Assembly (NCBI GenBank): GCA_039881145.1
Contig: JAYKKI010000006.1
Coordinates: 23,248,501-23,312,500, forward strand
Direction of reading: 5' to 3'
Origin: Druceiella hillmani
Lineage: Eukaryota > Arthropoda > Insecta > Lepidoptera > Hepialidae
Length of the DNA stretch: 64,000 nucleotides
Every line of letters begins with the position of its first letter. Position 1 is the stretch's first letter. Shown here in pieces: positions 13,712-28,460 of this stretch. The translations under genes were made by a program, and so were the position numbers. The notes under the pieces are model-generated. The model searched no databases and was not told where the DNA came from. It saw only the letters and a program-made list of their open reading frames with translations.

Positions 13712-15408
13712 TATTATATTTATATAAGGAATTTGCATCACTAAAACGAAGGTGAAGTTAAATATATTTAACGAAAAGAAAATATAAAATTTTATTTATT
13801 TAAAATTCCAGTCCTTAAATTAAATAGGTCTTTAAAACCTTTATAAAATGCAAACTTGAGCTAGTCACATGCGTGAAATATTTTTTTATTCAAATTTAAT
13901 AAGCAAAGAAAAACGAAAATGTAACTAATTTTTTTAGACAAATATATTATTATTGTTCAAAAATATATCATTTCAAAATGATTTATGCCCTTAAAATATT
14001 ATTTACAGAAATAAAATGTATAATTATGTTTCTTTCTTCCTAAACTCTTGGAGTAAATGGAAACATTTAAAGAACTAAGTAAAAAGGAACATTTAGAATA
14101 TCCCAATCGGAGTAACCTATATTTGCTTGGTGCCAGGATCATTCTAATTTTTAGTAATTTTTTTACCCTGGAATTTAAAAAGGAAAATATCTGCTAGCTT
14201 CTACTCTTTTTGTCTTAAAAATTACTGTAACATCTTTTTATATACAATGGAAAATCGTATTAGTTTAATTTTTATTACTACATTAATTTAAGTTGTTTTG
14301 GTTAATCCCTGTAGGAGGTTAAGGGAGTATTATTACTAGTCTCAAATATCATCATCAAAATCACCAATCTCTTAATACTATAATTTTACTCATTAGAGTT
14401 ATTATAGATAAATGAAACTAAAGTGTCTGTATACGACTTTCAAATTTTCGGTTATTTCTGAATATAAAAAGAAAAACCTACCTTTTTTGAACTCGTTTAA
14501 AATTAAATAAAAATATCTTTTTGGGTTCTCCTACACATAAATATTTTTGTCATTGCCTCTGTTCATACTTAGGCATAGAAGACTCATCCGTTCAGGAAAA
14601 TTGCATTACGATAAACTGATACCTCTTTCATTAGAGAGATGAAATATAGACAAAATAAAATTTGGAATAGAATAGCTGCCACCAAATAGTACGTTTCGAC
14701 TGTGAAATTGCAAATAGTATGAAATTTCTCGTCTTCCACTAATGCTTCAATTATTTCCAATCACCAACAATTTTTTTGTTCCCCCCTATATCTTTGTATT
14801 CTTTGAACCAATCTGTATCATCTTTCCTAGTTTTGTCGTAGTTTTTTGATAATCGTGGCTAGCGATGCCGACACGACGGATAGTGAAAGAAAAATTCTGT
14901 CGAGTAACACGTTGTGTGATGTAAGCCGGATTTTGAATATTAAATGGAATTTTGTATGACAAACTGTGCGCCCAAGTAAAACAGAAAATTTTCTGTGAGA
15001 GTTCAAGTTAAAATTAATTCATTTTGATTTCTATAAAAAATATCATGTGATTCACATGTTAATGAAATATTAATATTCATTACCTGATTTGTAAAATATT
15101 TATCTCATTTTTTATCTCTTAAACATACATAGAATTATCTGAATAAATAGAGGGTAATACTTTAGTTATAATGACACAATCTTATTTCTAGCACGATTAG
15201 GACAAAACTAAGATAAACTTTTTTAATAAATTTATGCTTAAAATAATGTTTTCAATTTCCTAATTAAAAATTAATTCTGCCAATGTCCAACACCAGCGGA
15301 AACAAGTCCACCGGAGAGCACAAAATTTATTTGTGCATCAAAAAAACCCAAATCATATTAATACTCTTTTTGGTATATATAAAAAAATTATGACTGAAAA
15401 TATACATA

Positions 15409-15522
<114 letters not shown>

Positions 15523-15646
15523 ACCGTCACATCTGTGTTTATTTTAAGTAACAATCATTACTTTGTAATTCTGTAATTATCCACTAGATGCCGGTATTTA
15601 CTTTGTTTTCAATAATTGTTTTTAGCTAAAAGGTAGCCATGTAATC

Positions 15647-15871
15647 TCAATAAATATTTAAGTGCAATCCCTCCTCACTAAATTCTTTTGAAATATGAGA
15701 TAGTTCAAAGCGCTCAGCATCAGCGTTCAGGCGGCTTTCCAGTTCCTCTCTAGTTTTGGGTGAACAGAATAGTAACACAAACTTGCTGAGAACAAAGTCA
15801 AGAATCACTGTGATTAGAGGTTTACGAGGCATGTTTTTACAACTGATGCTCTCGCTCAGTACGCAAACCAC
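15647..15871 (-). CDS. Candidate coding fragment, unknown protein
   Basis: A 74-codon minus-strand open frame that is clearly less AT-rich than its surroundings. Its translation looks protein-like: a hydrophobic stretch (VILDFVLSKFVLLF, residues about 22-35) is followed by an acidic, probably helical part (KTREELESRLNADAERFEL, residues about 39-57). I do not recognise a family. It could be an exon, a processed-pseudogene piece or a fragment of an unrecognised transposon. No splice sites were assigned with confidence. A second ATG at residue 14 could equally be the start. Confidence 0.3.
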   Translation of the reverse strand: MVCVLSESISCKNMPRKPLITVILDFVLSKFVLLFCSPKTREELESRLNADAERFELSHISKEFSEEGLHLNIY

Positions 15872-17779
15872 GCCTCACCATCTTCATTACAATATTGTGG
15901 AATTAATTCTGTAATTGTTGTATTATTTCAGGCCTAGTAAATAAATACAACGCTTAAACGTTTTAACGTATGTAATGTATGTAATAACAAATTCAAGCGC
16001 GAGAAGAGTTTTTCAATACGTCTCTTTTAATTTTTCTATTTCACCCTCAGTAAAATTGTTTGAAAATTGGGACAACATTATTTTTGAAAAGTGAGCTTTT
16101 TGAAGTAAGTCGATTTCAACCAAAATTTCAAATTACCGTACCTTTTTCATAGTACATTGTTTGCAATAGAATAACATGACTGTATACTATCCTACATTCT
16201 AACAAATTGAACTGTGAAAATCCCACAAAATTATGTTAGTAAGTCTTGCTTGATGCGCAAAGAAAATAAACAAACTTACAGACAAAAAGTGGAAAATAAT
16301 ATTTTTCGTTTTATTACTTTTATTATATCCCATCATGGTTCCCTAAATATTTTCAATATCAATTCTCCTATATTATTAATATCAATGTTAATTATACATT
16401 CATAATTTTTAGTAGAGAAAATGTAAGTAACATAATTAACTTTCCTCGATATTCTATTGTCCACTGCACTCATAACCTCTAACGCTGCATAAGCCAATTT
16501 TTGGCACCCTACGCTGCAATAAATGATTTCAATTAAAAGAATCGTTTACAAATTTGTACCTTCACACCATCTCCAACTGAGATAATATAGAAACGAAAAA
16601 ACCCTGCCAGCATATATGTGAAATTTCTCATATTACGTTTCATTTAATAGTGATAATATAATATTAAAAAGATATATGAAATGTGTTAGAAGAAAATGCT
16701 ATACCACTATTATTCAATACTTACAACAATTAACGTCAGTCCTCATTTGGCTCTAATATTTAATATAAAGACGCGTAAGGGCCTAATAAACTCAAAAACC
16801 AAAATAATTAAATATGAAGTGTAATTATGGAATAACCACAAAATATTGAAATTTTGGTGAAATGGAAATTCGAACAAAAATAAAAATATTAAAACTTCAA
16901 TGTATGTGCATCAAAATCTAAAAGAAATATGAAAAGGACAGAAGCAAAAATGTGCCATGTTCACTAAAAGTTAGTTTAAAATAAAAAGAAACAAAAACTT
17001 CTTATTCAGAGCCACTGTTAAATGGTATTCTCGTGTCAAAACTAATCACAAGCAAGTCATGAAACTTTTTTATCTTCACTGTCTAGGCAACAATCAGATG
17101 ATGTCCACAGTAAAGCATTCAGACTGGTTTTCATTTTTATATCGTGATTACTGTAGAATTTTTGCAACAAAAAGTGATTCCTTTTTAAATTAAATAATTA
17201 CATACAAATTTAGCCAATTTCATTATGTTTATTATATTTAAAAATCTTTAATCTTATTGTCAATTTTGGTTAGAAATTTTCAGTGTTGAAACCCAAAGGT
17301 TAATTTTTTGCAAAATTAAGATTTTATAAGACTTCCCTTCATTATTCTAAACCGTACTTCCTATTATACATAATAATACGTATGTAACATATCGGAGAGC
17401 AGCTACTAAAAGTTTAAATTATAATATTTTGGAGATAATTTCAAAACTATTACGTTAAAATTTATGTGGATTTTCCCCAAATGCTGCCTTTTAATGCTTT
17501 TACATACTGCTTTTCACTTGCATATTTTATAGTTTTTTATCGTAATGCTTATTACTGATTTTATATTGTGCCAATACTATTGAATTTGTTCCCAGCATTG
17601 TATTATTTATAATAAAATAAACTTAGAAATATTATAAACCATAAAAATAATAAGGAAAATAAATTGTGAGCTACATAACTTTTTTCGAAACTATAAGCGG
17701 TCGAAGGAAAAAAGCCAAAGGCGAAAATACATTTGGTCCCTAGGCGAAAAATAACAAATTAAGTATCAGCAAAAATTAA

Positions 17780-17885
17780 ATTTTATCAGCGTTCCTGGAA
17801 TGCGTGCGCTGCCGCCCTACGGGTGCTCCTGCCCGCCTATACCGCTCTAATAAAACGAGTCTCTCAGGGCCGCTCAGATGAGGAC
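17780..17885. other. GC-rich patch of unknown origin
   Basis: A roughly 100-bp block with runs such as GCGTGCGCTGCCGCCCTACG stands out from AT-rich flanks. It has no open frame or RNA motif that I can name and is probably a fragment of a repeat. Confidence 0.4.
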
Positions 17886-18492
17886 CAATTGATTTATATC
17901 GTGAACACGAAACGTGAATGGAATATAAGGCTCTGAAGCTGTATCCTGTATATTCCTGAACTTTATTTGTACGGATTGATACAAAACTAGCGGCTAAGAA
18001 TGAAATATATGATATTTTCCCCTAATAATTTTAGGTACTAACCTTCTCGTCAGTAACCAATTGGTCTTCGATAGCATTAGTTTTCGAAATAGGGTGTCAT
18101 GCAGAAAACTTATGTAACGCATTGAACCTGTAGTTCTTTTAAAATTCACGTCGTATTTTGTTGCCAAAAATAACTATAGATAATATTTTGGAAGTGACTT
18201 ATTTTCTTAACAGTAACTTATTTTCTTTTTAATATTTAGTACCCAGAAACGAAAAGAAAGTATTTTCCTAAGATCACTAACGTGTCCATTCACTTTCTGT
18301 CTGTCACATCTGTTTTTTCTAAGAAACGCCTTAACATCAAAATTTAAAATATGGCGTAGGAATATAGCATATTCAGATGAAACACTGAATAATATTTACA
18401 TGGGAATATAATAGGGGCCGAATTTAGTTCTTATTTTTTTAATTTTCATGTAGTCTCGGGGCTTCAATTAAAGAGTTTCAAAACTCAAAACT

Positions 18493-18534
18493 ACAATTTT
18501 AAACAATAATAAACTTATTATTGTTTAAAATTGT
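18493..18534. repeat. Perfect 20-bp-arm hairpin
   Basis: Arms 18,493-18,512 and 18,515-18,534 are exact reverse complements around a 2-base loop. Confidence 0.9.
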
Positions 18535-21500
18535 ATATAAAGTGGCACTAGAAGTATCGCTAAAGATTTGAACAAAAAATATGTTCGAAGGGTATAACGG
18601 TTTAAAAATACCGTCTTTAGAATTCAACCATTTCAAATACCCATTTAAACAAAACTCATGAAAATAGTGGAATACCTATTTATATTAACAAACTATTATG
18701 TAGCTTCCTAATAATTTAATATAAAAAGCAATTATAATGTTTCCAAATTATATTTCTTTATTTTTAATTTATTCTTAAATTATTAAAAAGAAGTCGTCGC
18801 TTATTGTCACTCCCGTTTAAAGACTATATTATGTTTTACGGATTAAGTTTCAACATTAAATATGAAAAAAGAGCGGAAATAAATGGATTACCGGTTTAAA
18901 AAATACCTTAACAATTAAAAAAATATGACATTTACGTAAAGAATTCTACAAAGTATACATACGTTTTTTAAATGATTGAAATGAACAAACAAAAAAATAA
19001 TTCGGTACTACCATATTATTTTTTATATCTACCTACCGTATTTTATTCTACCGTATTATTTATTATAATCTTAGTACAAAAATCTTGTTTACAAAAAACT
19101 GTTTGTGCCTTCAGAGAAACATAGAATTGACCTATGTAATACGTTATTCAACGAATTCAGTAAATGTAAAAAGTTCAAAATTGAGCGTGAAAATAAATAA
19201 AATTAATACAATATTTTTTTAAATCAGAGTTAACTACAAAATACATCATCAGTCATTAATTCTTTTCAATATAAAAATTTTAAAAAAGTTTTATATAAAA
19301 AAGAAATAAAGTCCTTGAGTTATGAATATGAGACACCCTACACATACTATGGATAAGAGATAATATAGGTTACATTTTATTCGATTTTTTACAATGAGAT
19401 TGTTAAAAAAATGAGATGAAATGATAAAAGTCAAAAAAAACTTTTATACGTCGCAGGAGGATGCCTAGACTATTCGGCGTAGAAAGTTTGCATAGTCATT
19501 TTAGAAACAACTTAAACAAAGGGACAATGAACTAATCACTTATAAAACGCACGCAATATTTGGGTCCATATCGTCCTGTTATGACGACTGTAAAATATCA
19601 CTTTTTAAAAAAACATTTTATTCTTGTATTGACCTCTTATAGTTTTAAAATTAATTTTAATTATTACTAAGTACTTAATTATTATTTAATTACGACTTGT
19701 ATATGGGTTACGACTGACACGGACTGAGAATTGAATTAACCTGAGTGATCTGAATCCCGCGGGATTTCTTCTGGGGTTTTAAATAGTAAAAAATTATATA
19801 ATATCTGGGAGCGTAATTTGTTTATGCGTTTAGAAACAGGACTCTTTTATGATAACCCTACTCTTTCATCATATTAACTTGAAAATCATGGGAAGGGTGC
19901 TGTCTAAATATTAGTGTTTGCAATTACATGTTATCACAGTGGTATAAACCGTATTGTGTTAACATTGTTATGAGTATTGTATTGTATTTATGTTTATATA
20001 TTGTAAGTTTATATATCGAGTATTGTATTGTATTCAAGTATGTCTTTTATTTAGATGGATATTAGCAGAGACCAGCAAAAAATTAGCTGCTTTCATCTAG
20101 CTACTTTTAATATTTTCAGTTTCGAAAAGCTATATAACACTATTTAAATTAAGATTATTGAGACCAAAAGTTGTAAGTCAACAGCATTGTATTTGCATGT
20201 AGCTTATTCGAGAGGTACACTGTAAACAAGTATGTCTGGCACGCTAAGTTTTGAATGTCAAAAAAGACTATGTAAAGCGAAATAATCGTGAAAATCTTTT
20301 TGTGTCTTTTATTTATTACCAAGTTGCTCTTTACAGAAACAAATCGATCCTTAACCAATTTTCTTGCACATTATTGGACCGTATCACTGACTAAGAGATA
20401 AAATAGATTTCAATCCGGAAAAAGGGCGTAGATCATAAAGAAATTAAAAAACCTTTCCTCGGAGCGCCGCTAGATGCCTTTATTTCCTTTTGCTTAATTT
20501 CTGAATATATACCAAGTCAAGTCGCAATTGAATTTTTACGCCGACCGATTCGTGAGTAGCATCCAGTACGGAATAAACAAACAAATTTGTAAAAGGGCAA
20601 AAATTAATTATACGACAACGAAATCACAAACGCTACTCTTTGTTTATCAATTGTTGATTCACATATAACGGATACTCATTCTATTGAAGTTGCACTCATA
20701 TTCGTCTCCACATTAAAATTTATCGCCATTTTTCATATCGTCGATAACGAGAGTCGTTTTTCTTGTTAAAGATTTCCAGGCAATATTTATATTTTTCTTG
20801 GGAATTTTGTGTTTTTTTTTCAACATTCGAAGCAACAAAGCGTACAAAAGCATAAGCATGAGAATTCTCGCAAAAATTTACAACGTAGCGATGTAAAATG
20901 TACTCCTTTAAGAAAACACAATTTTGTTGATATTTATGGTATTTCCTTAATAGGCATAGAACAGTGTACAGGCATACGATAAAGACCGCTTTTTATATTT
21001 TATATTACGTTCTAATTTTTATGCTTCCTTCTTAAAGTTAAGTTAAGTTTTTATTTTTTTCTTATCTAGTGGGGTGACAAATACATTTCGTAGAAAATAT
21101 AAAGTGATAATAACAGACGATTAGAACAAATAGCTCAAGTAAATATTAAATGTCATTTCTCCCTATATGTCCTTTTTGACTGCTGAAAATTAATTAGAAA
21201 TGAACATTTTATATGCAATTAAATATTCAAGAGTTGATATAAAACCAAGCAAATGTTGAATAAAAACTTTTCCACGTTATCAATTCTTTTAATGTAAGCA
21301 AAACCGTATATATCACACCTATACATATTTTCTATATATATGCAGCGTAAGTTTGTATGTAATTTTTTTACGAAACAAGCTTTAAGGCTTTTTATGGCTA
21401 ATATTATAACCCTGGCAATATTTTTTTAGCATCTTCTATAAAGCAAAAACATTTGACATGATTCTATTATTTTTATTTCTTAGTATAAAATTGATACACA

Positions 21501-22591
21501 TTTACGTAACATTATTGGAATATTACTTTAGTACAATGTTATCATTGTAGAATATTTTTGTGGTATAGCTATAACAATTGTAATTGTTCTCTAAAATGTA
21601 TTTGTACATATATTACTGTTGTTAAAAAATAAGTACTTCTATCTCGCTTGGGCTTAAAATAATTAATGTTTAAACAATTAGGAATTATAAAAGAAAAATT
21701 GAAACTAAAATATTTATAAACGAAATGTTTTTTTTGTTAATTTTGCAATTTGACAAAATTATACTGTTACAAATAATGTAAAAGGTATTTCAATTCTATC
21801 AAAAATTTTCTTAAATTTGTTTCTTTTCATTTAATTTAAGCATGTATATGCATTTTTTTCTAAACAAAAAGAAAAACTTAGGAAATTTATTTATATTTTA
21901 GAATCTATAGCCTTATGATATAAATTTTCAGAGTTTGGAATTAGCTTAATTCGTTTTACTATTAACGTCTTTTTCATCAATATACAGAATATAAAAGTCA
22001 GGCATGGAAACACAATATATCCAGTTATTTTACCTAACTTTAGACCATGCCTACTGAGCAAAACGATAGCTGCAGATTTTCTCTCAAACTTTTTCGAATC
22101 AACTCTCGTTACATACCATATAAAATCTCGTCAAACTTCAGCTGCTATCAACCATAAAACATCACGCATTATGAGTACAATAACTATAAAACATAATCTA
22201 ATTGGATGGACGCAACATCGGCGCTCAATTTTGTTGAAGTAAAAATTTTGTAAGATGAAAATTATGATGGAACACTTTTCACCATGAATTGAAATAACTG
22301 AAAGGCAGTCAGGACAATATTAACATTTTATGTTTGGCACCAATATATCAGTTATTTTAAGACCATCGATATTCAGTGCAGAGAGTGTTACTCCATTATT
22401 TGATCATTGACAAATGAGAGATAATGGGCGATATGTTTTCGTAATATGGCTGTACAAGAAACCGTAATTTGGCACTAATACTGCTGTTAAAAAACTTCTT
22501 CCCAAATGCTTTTTGACTTTATTAGAAATCATTAAATTATCTATAATATTCATATATAAATAGATTTCAAATTTCGTGAAACTAGACCAAA

Positions 22592-22602
22592 GGATTCGAA
22601 CC
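22592..22602 (-). promoter_or_regulatory. Exact pol III B box, possible decayed SINE
   Basis: The complement reads GGTTCGAATCC, the B-box consensus, within a tRNA-like context. The counterpart in the right arm (about 43,318-43,330) has mutated bases and lacks about 24 bases just upstream. A decayed tRNA-derived SINE shared by both arms is possible, but no clear A box or tail is seen. Confidence 0.25.
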
Positions 22603-23349
22603 CATAACAATTTCATTATTAACTGAGATTACATATTGATCGTGTTGCGTTAGCATCCCGGAGGGGTCAATAAAAGTAAAGGAAAGAGGGTGTTTTTAAT
22701 AGGAATGCTAACAGATAAGCACGAATCACGTCGGATTCGGAGTGTATATGTATACACATACTACGGAATTTATTATTAAACAGTACACAGCACTACAAAA
22801 CAAATTTTCTGACCCCGAAATTTCCTTTCATATTTCAATTATACATAAAAAATGTAATGGGTAAGAATCATACAAATTGAAATTTATTCGTATTGCTCCA
22901 TAGACGGTACTTATTGATTTCGCTTATAATCCGAGAAATATTTCTGGAGATAAAAGAAACCTGAATAATTTTCTAAACGATCGAAAGTTACTGGCAGGCC
23001 GTGCGCATGAAGTAGACAAAGATGACAACCGCGTTAATTTCGTTGCAATGATTACGTTGTTTCAGCTCCATTTCTAGAGGTTATACTTTTCTTTCCTGCT
23101 ACGTTTGATGCTAAATGGTCCAACCATGTTTACGGTATAATATGAGGTTGGCAAATTTTGTATTCAATTGCGTCCCATTTTTATTACCGTATTACTGTCA
23201 AAAATTATCGTTGGGAATATTTACTAAACGCATTGTTATCATACCCATATATTTAATATCTTTGAAATAAAAATATATTTAATACAAAATTCTTAACATA
23301 AACTGCCACTTAATATAGTCTATATGACAAATTTACTATATGGTTGCCG

Positions 23350-23830
23350 AAAAATTATTTTTCATAATTTAAACACGTTACCATTTTTCACGCTACTAGA
23401 GATTATTTTATTTTCCTCGAAAACATTTTCCCTTTGCATTCCTGTTAACCACATTATACTCTCTGACAAGAAGATGGCGGCAAGTTAAGTATATATACAA
23501 AAATACTGCGAATTTGCACAGAAGGTAAATTACGAAATATCAAGGCGCTGAGATGATATGACTTCGCGCAATAAAACTCCATTCCCTAGCTTTAAATAAT
23601 TTTTGTCTTAATTTATTCCGTTTTATTACTTTGTAGTCGCCATTCTCAATTCCCTCTGAGTACCGATTCAAAATCAGCTTCTTATGCATACTACCTTTAT
23701 TGCCCACACACATGTACAACGCACTATTTATAGTGATTCATATCGAGTATAAATATTCTCTTTATATGTTTGTGGCTTTTTACTTTAACGCAAAATATTT
23801 CTTACAAAAGTAAACTCAATTAGGTGTTTA
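23350..23830. repeat. Dispersed repeat, copy A
   Basis: Resembles 27,980-28,460 in the same orientation: shared landmarks include the CCTGTTAACC / GCGTTAACC region, TGCGAATTTGCAC / TGTGAATTTGCAC and CGATTCAAAATCAGCTTCT / CGATTCTGAATCAACTTCT in the same order. It falls in the part of the left outer arm that is absent from the right arm, so it probably belongs to an insertion. Class unknown. Confidence 0.5.
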
Positions 23831-26800
23831 TGAATTTACTTTAAAAACATGTTTTGCGTTAAAGGAAAATGTGCTCTTAGCACTTACACAATAACTAGCC
23901 ATATCTTGAGTCTTCGTACGCATTAAAATATTAAAAAATAAGAAGTCATATTAAGCATTGCAGAGATGCTTAAATAATGTAATGTTACTTCTAGAAAAAG
24001 AAAACAGTAAATTATAAAGAACTTTTGTTTTTTACCGACATTTCACTGCGCGCTCATTGAAATATCAATCATTGTTTTATGATTTTTTCATTCATTTCCA
24101 ACCGCTCTGAATGAAACTGATCATATATTAAGAAAGAATTGTTTTGATTGCTGATTCGGATTAAGTACATATAAATATACAAAGAGAAAGTATTATGCTT
24201 ATGATTGTTCGAATTTGGATACCAAGAAAATTCTTGGGATATTTCTTAATTCAAAAGTAACACTCTGTTTTAAAAAAATATTCATACGAAAGTCTATTTT
24301 TCCTGTAAATACCATCTTACATATTTACACACATACACACACACAACACACGCATGCACGCAAGCACGCACCCCGCCCAGTCCTTTCGCCCGCCCGCTTT
24401 TTTCCATAGTTCTGGCTAAAGGTGGATATAATAGCAATCCCACTGCCTTACAACTTAAGGTTGGTTACAAAAGGTTTTTAATATAAGCACAAGTAAGAGA
24501 CCTTGGTGCAGGAAACTGCATTGCTCTCTAAGAGCTAACTATTTTAATGTATCCAAGTAAAAATAGCCCTAACGATTAAATAATTACAAAAGCTTAGGTT
24601 AGCAAACAAACAAACTTAAAAACATACAAACAAACAAGCTTACAAAAGGTTCAGCTTAGCAAATAATTAGTTATATTTGCTCAGTCAAAATAACTAATGC
24701 AAGTACTGGAAACATGTCTTAATTTATACAGAGTTTGTAGTCTGCAAACTGTTAAAAATAATTAAATGTTAATTTTCCATAGGGCTAATATTGGGTACAA
24801 CTACGTTACGATTTTCCAACCCCGTTAATTGATCCAATTATATTTACCAAAAAAATGTCAAACAGTGGTAAAGCAAAACTTAAATGAATATTGTAAAGAT
24901 GGAGCCCACTATACGCGTTTATCATTGTTTTTCGTTTTACATTCGCAATATATTGTCATTTTGAACTCGGGAGACGTTGATCATGACAGTAGTCATGCTT
25001 TATAATTGAAAAATATAATTGAAATTTATTTAGATACAAAATGTTTTTTTTTCTGATGAAAAATTAAATGAAAAAACATTATTCATTGTAAGTCGTTATA
25101 TTTATTTCTAACTACAATTTTCATATTATAATAAATATGTTTTCAAAATCAATTTCTCAATTTGTTTAAACTTGATGCTAGATGAAAGCCACGATGTGAC
25201 CGAAGATTGTGAAATCGGATTTATTTTTAAATTACTAGCTATGGATGGCTCTTTGTTTTATTTGGTATAGTTATCCTATGTTGTATAATTATTTTAAAAT
25301 ATATCCTTGTAGTGGACTCTGGTATTTAATATAGTACCGCGACGTCAAGTAACGGAACATTAGCGAAAATAACGGTCTAAGTGTCGAACAGTGAGCAGCC
25401 TGCAAATATTTGTATAATATTTATATAGCTTCAGATATTTTTTTTATTTTCCAACCCCAGATAAGTATTGGTATTTTATTACCTAACCCCAAAGAACATA
25501 TAAAAGTTTATTTATATCCTAAAATGTTTGGTAGTAATCTGTCTGAACTTCTCTAAATTGTAATTTCTCGCCTGCATACGAAAAGATAGGGAATTCTCAT
25601 GAATATAATGTGATGAAGTAAAATATACTGATTCAAAGAAAATACAATTCCTTTGGAATTAATGTTAGTGGCTATAGAAATTATTATTTCATTAGTGGCT
25701 ATAGAAACATATGCGAGTACTCAGTAAATGCTATATCTTTCATTTTGTGAATCAATTTATATATAACGCATGATTTTACAGTACACGGATAAAATTAAAT
25801 TACTATTAAAAATAGTGGAGTGACGAATCAAGCTGGCGACATGAACAACCTGAATAACGTACAAAGAAGCTCGTGTCGACGCAGGATGACTTTATACAGA
25901 GGTCTTGTAAGTGATGTCGGTTTACACATAGGAAAATTATTTTAATCATATTTTATACTCGTCTTTGGCTTACTTGAGAGAGCAACCATTTTTCTTCAGG
26001 TGGAATGGTAGTTTTGTTTCTAAATACCATAAATCGTAAAAACAATTATTATGAGGTCCGTTTAATAGGAAACTAGCACTTTATGATGGAAACTTAAATT
26101 GATTATTGGAAACTTAAATTGAATGCAACCACATCTGCCGAGAGCCTTGAAGATAGAGTATATTCGAATAACGAGATAATGCTATTCCACGCTGTGAAAG
26201 AGGTAAAGACAGATCTAGTTAAGATGTTGGAAATAATATTGACAGATTTATTTGTTTTTAAACCAGTGGTTTTGTAAGAAACTCAAGAAACATATTTATT
26301 TCTAGAATTGGACAATAAAATATAACGGTATCTAAAATGATTTAAGATTTCCTTTCATCTTATGAAATAATAATCAAATTTGACATGGAAAAACATGTAT
26401 TATTACAGAGATATCTCAGTATGTTACTAATATGTCTGAGTTACTAAGGGAAAATTGTCGTAAATAAATATTCAAAAGTAAACAAACGTCTAAACAAAAT
26501 CTTCAAAACGAAGTTAAGTTTTATACATTCTAAATTCAAATGACCAAAAAATATACTAAAACTATGAGCTTATATGTGACCTGACTAGATACGTGTATTA
26601 TATGAAACGAACGTTAGAATCTCTTGTATACAAAATTGTTATTCGGGTATTTCCTTTCTAATACAAATTCTAGAAAGAACAAAATTTTGTATTTGGCACA
26701 TGTATGCGCATGAAGTAGGTTCTTAAGGCATTTTTTAGTTGAATTACTGTTGTCGAAACAGTTTTATAAAACATCTTCTTTATTTGTTTTTGAGAATGCG

Positions 26801-27979
26801 TTACTGTTGTTGGAACGATAAGTTGTTTCGAGTAAGTAACATTTTTATTCAATAATAAATAAAGAAGAGCATGTAATATTATTAAACTAAATATCTTATC
26901 ACTGAATTTCATATTTTGAAAATCATGACATAAATTGAAATTATAAAATACACCATATCTTGTCAATTTAGAACTGTTCTTAATACAAAGAGCCCTTAAA
27001 GAGCTTTTTGCATAACGTTTCTTTATGGACTAGATAGTATCACATTAAACTTCAGCCATAAAGCATTACAAGTTCTTCGGCTATAACTCATATTCTAATT
27101 CACAAGGAAGGCGGTGCTAAACTGCGTCGAAAACTTCACGCATTCACTCGAATGAAAAATTGTAAGTTGGGGTAGAAGGTAGCGAGAGAGGGCAAGTAAA
27201 ATCTTAAATGCCACAACAGCGATCTGTTAAACATTTTGAGAATCTATTCGTATTTGTTATTGATATGGTGACAATTACGGTAAGATGCAAAGTTTCCGAT
27301 GAGAAAATATTGCGGCATGAAATGAAACAATATCAGGACCACTATGGTCAAAGAAGTAAATAATTTTGTAATTATTATCGATACATCAATGTCATTTAAG
27401 GGGACAACAATATTCTGTAGGGCGAGCGTTAATCAGTTCTATGATAATTGGCGATGAAAGATCATACAGATTATTGAGTAAAACCAATTCTCTTTTTCGT
27501 GCGAATGATTGGACATCTAACAAAAAAACTAAAGATAAAAGGATCTTTGTCCGTCACTAAATCATATTATATAGTTCCCTTTTAAATCGTTGTGTTTCAA
27601 AAGGAGAATAATTTTCACATTTTGCAAATGGCATCATTCGTCAATGCTTCTTTTTTCTTTTCCTATCAAAGTTAAAAAATAGGTTGATTGTCTCTAATTC
27701 CTCAAGTATACGTATTTTTTCTGCAGTAAATAGTTAATGCTAGTGAATTTTTCATTTCAGTATTTTTAAAATATAAGTTGGGGAGATGGATAAAAGTAGA
27801 TAACACCTGTTACAAAAATATTATAGACATCAATAAAAATTTATTTTGTGTCCATAAGAAATATTTATAACTATAAGGATTTTCTGTTATAAGAAAAATC
27901 AACACCCAAACTGGTTTTAAGAATACTTTTTTTGGAAATATTGAGTTTTCTAGATTATTGTAATTTTATCGAATTATCC

Positions 27980-28460
27980 ATAAGTGAAAACTCGTAACTA
28001 TTTCTAATACTGCCGAAGATTCCTTATCATTTTTGCTTGAAAATGTTCTCCATTCATATTCGCGTTAACCTTAGTATGCTCTTTGACGTGGCGGATACAG
28101 AGCTAAATTAACTCGTGCAGAAAAACATTGTGAATTTGCACCGAACCTGAAATATAAAATATCTACATGTAGAGAGCATACGATCATACTGTTTCCACAA
28201 CATTGCTTTAAACCTTACTCATTTATATTCTTTAATCCGTGTTAACACTGTTCAGTTGTTTTTCTGAACTTTCTTCACTTGTGTGTCGATTCTGAATCAA
28301 CTTCTAACTCAAACCGCCTTCATCACCCACATGAAATTATGACGTTTTCTAATGAGTATTGTTTAGATATATTTATATAATTCTGCCTCTTTGCTTTAGA
28401 GGTACGTTTACATGGGGCGTGTATTTATCCAAATTCTAACTCAAAGATTTTTATTCGATA
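27980..28460. repeat. Dispersed repeat, copy B
   Basis: Diverged direct copy of 23,350-23,830, sharing several short landmarks in the same order. A shorter similar block follows at about 28,500-28,660. Confidence 0.45.

Larger units (their letters stand above)
19853..27545. repeat. Left arm of the outer, diverged inverted repeat
   Basis: This segment is the reverse complement of 38,812-46,092, clearly diverged. I checked anchors along its length: 19,855-19,985 with 45,975-46,092 (about 85 percent identical by eye), 20,405 with 45,545, 22,404-22,600 with 43,320-43,518, 24,410-24,480 with 42,520-42,590, 25,200 with 41,755, 26,800 with 39,780 and 27,100-27,545 with 38,812-39,210. The coordinate sum drifts from about 65,950 to 67,000 and back to 66,360, so each arm has its own indels. 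The largest is about 1.1 kb of extra sequence here between roughly 22,765 and 24,400. No protein is encoded. Confidence 0.85.

Noticed and set aside
22592..22602. tRNA gene suggested by an exact B box
   Set aside because: No cloverleaf, anticodon arm or clear A box could be made out, and the other arm's copy is mutated. At most it is a decayed SINE.
26670..26966. 98-codon minus-strand frame in the left outer arm
   Set aside because: The corresponding right-arm sequence near 39.7-39.9 kb is not open over the same length and no motif is seen.
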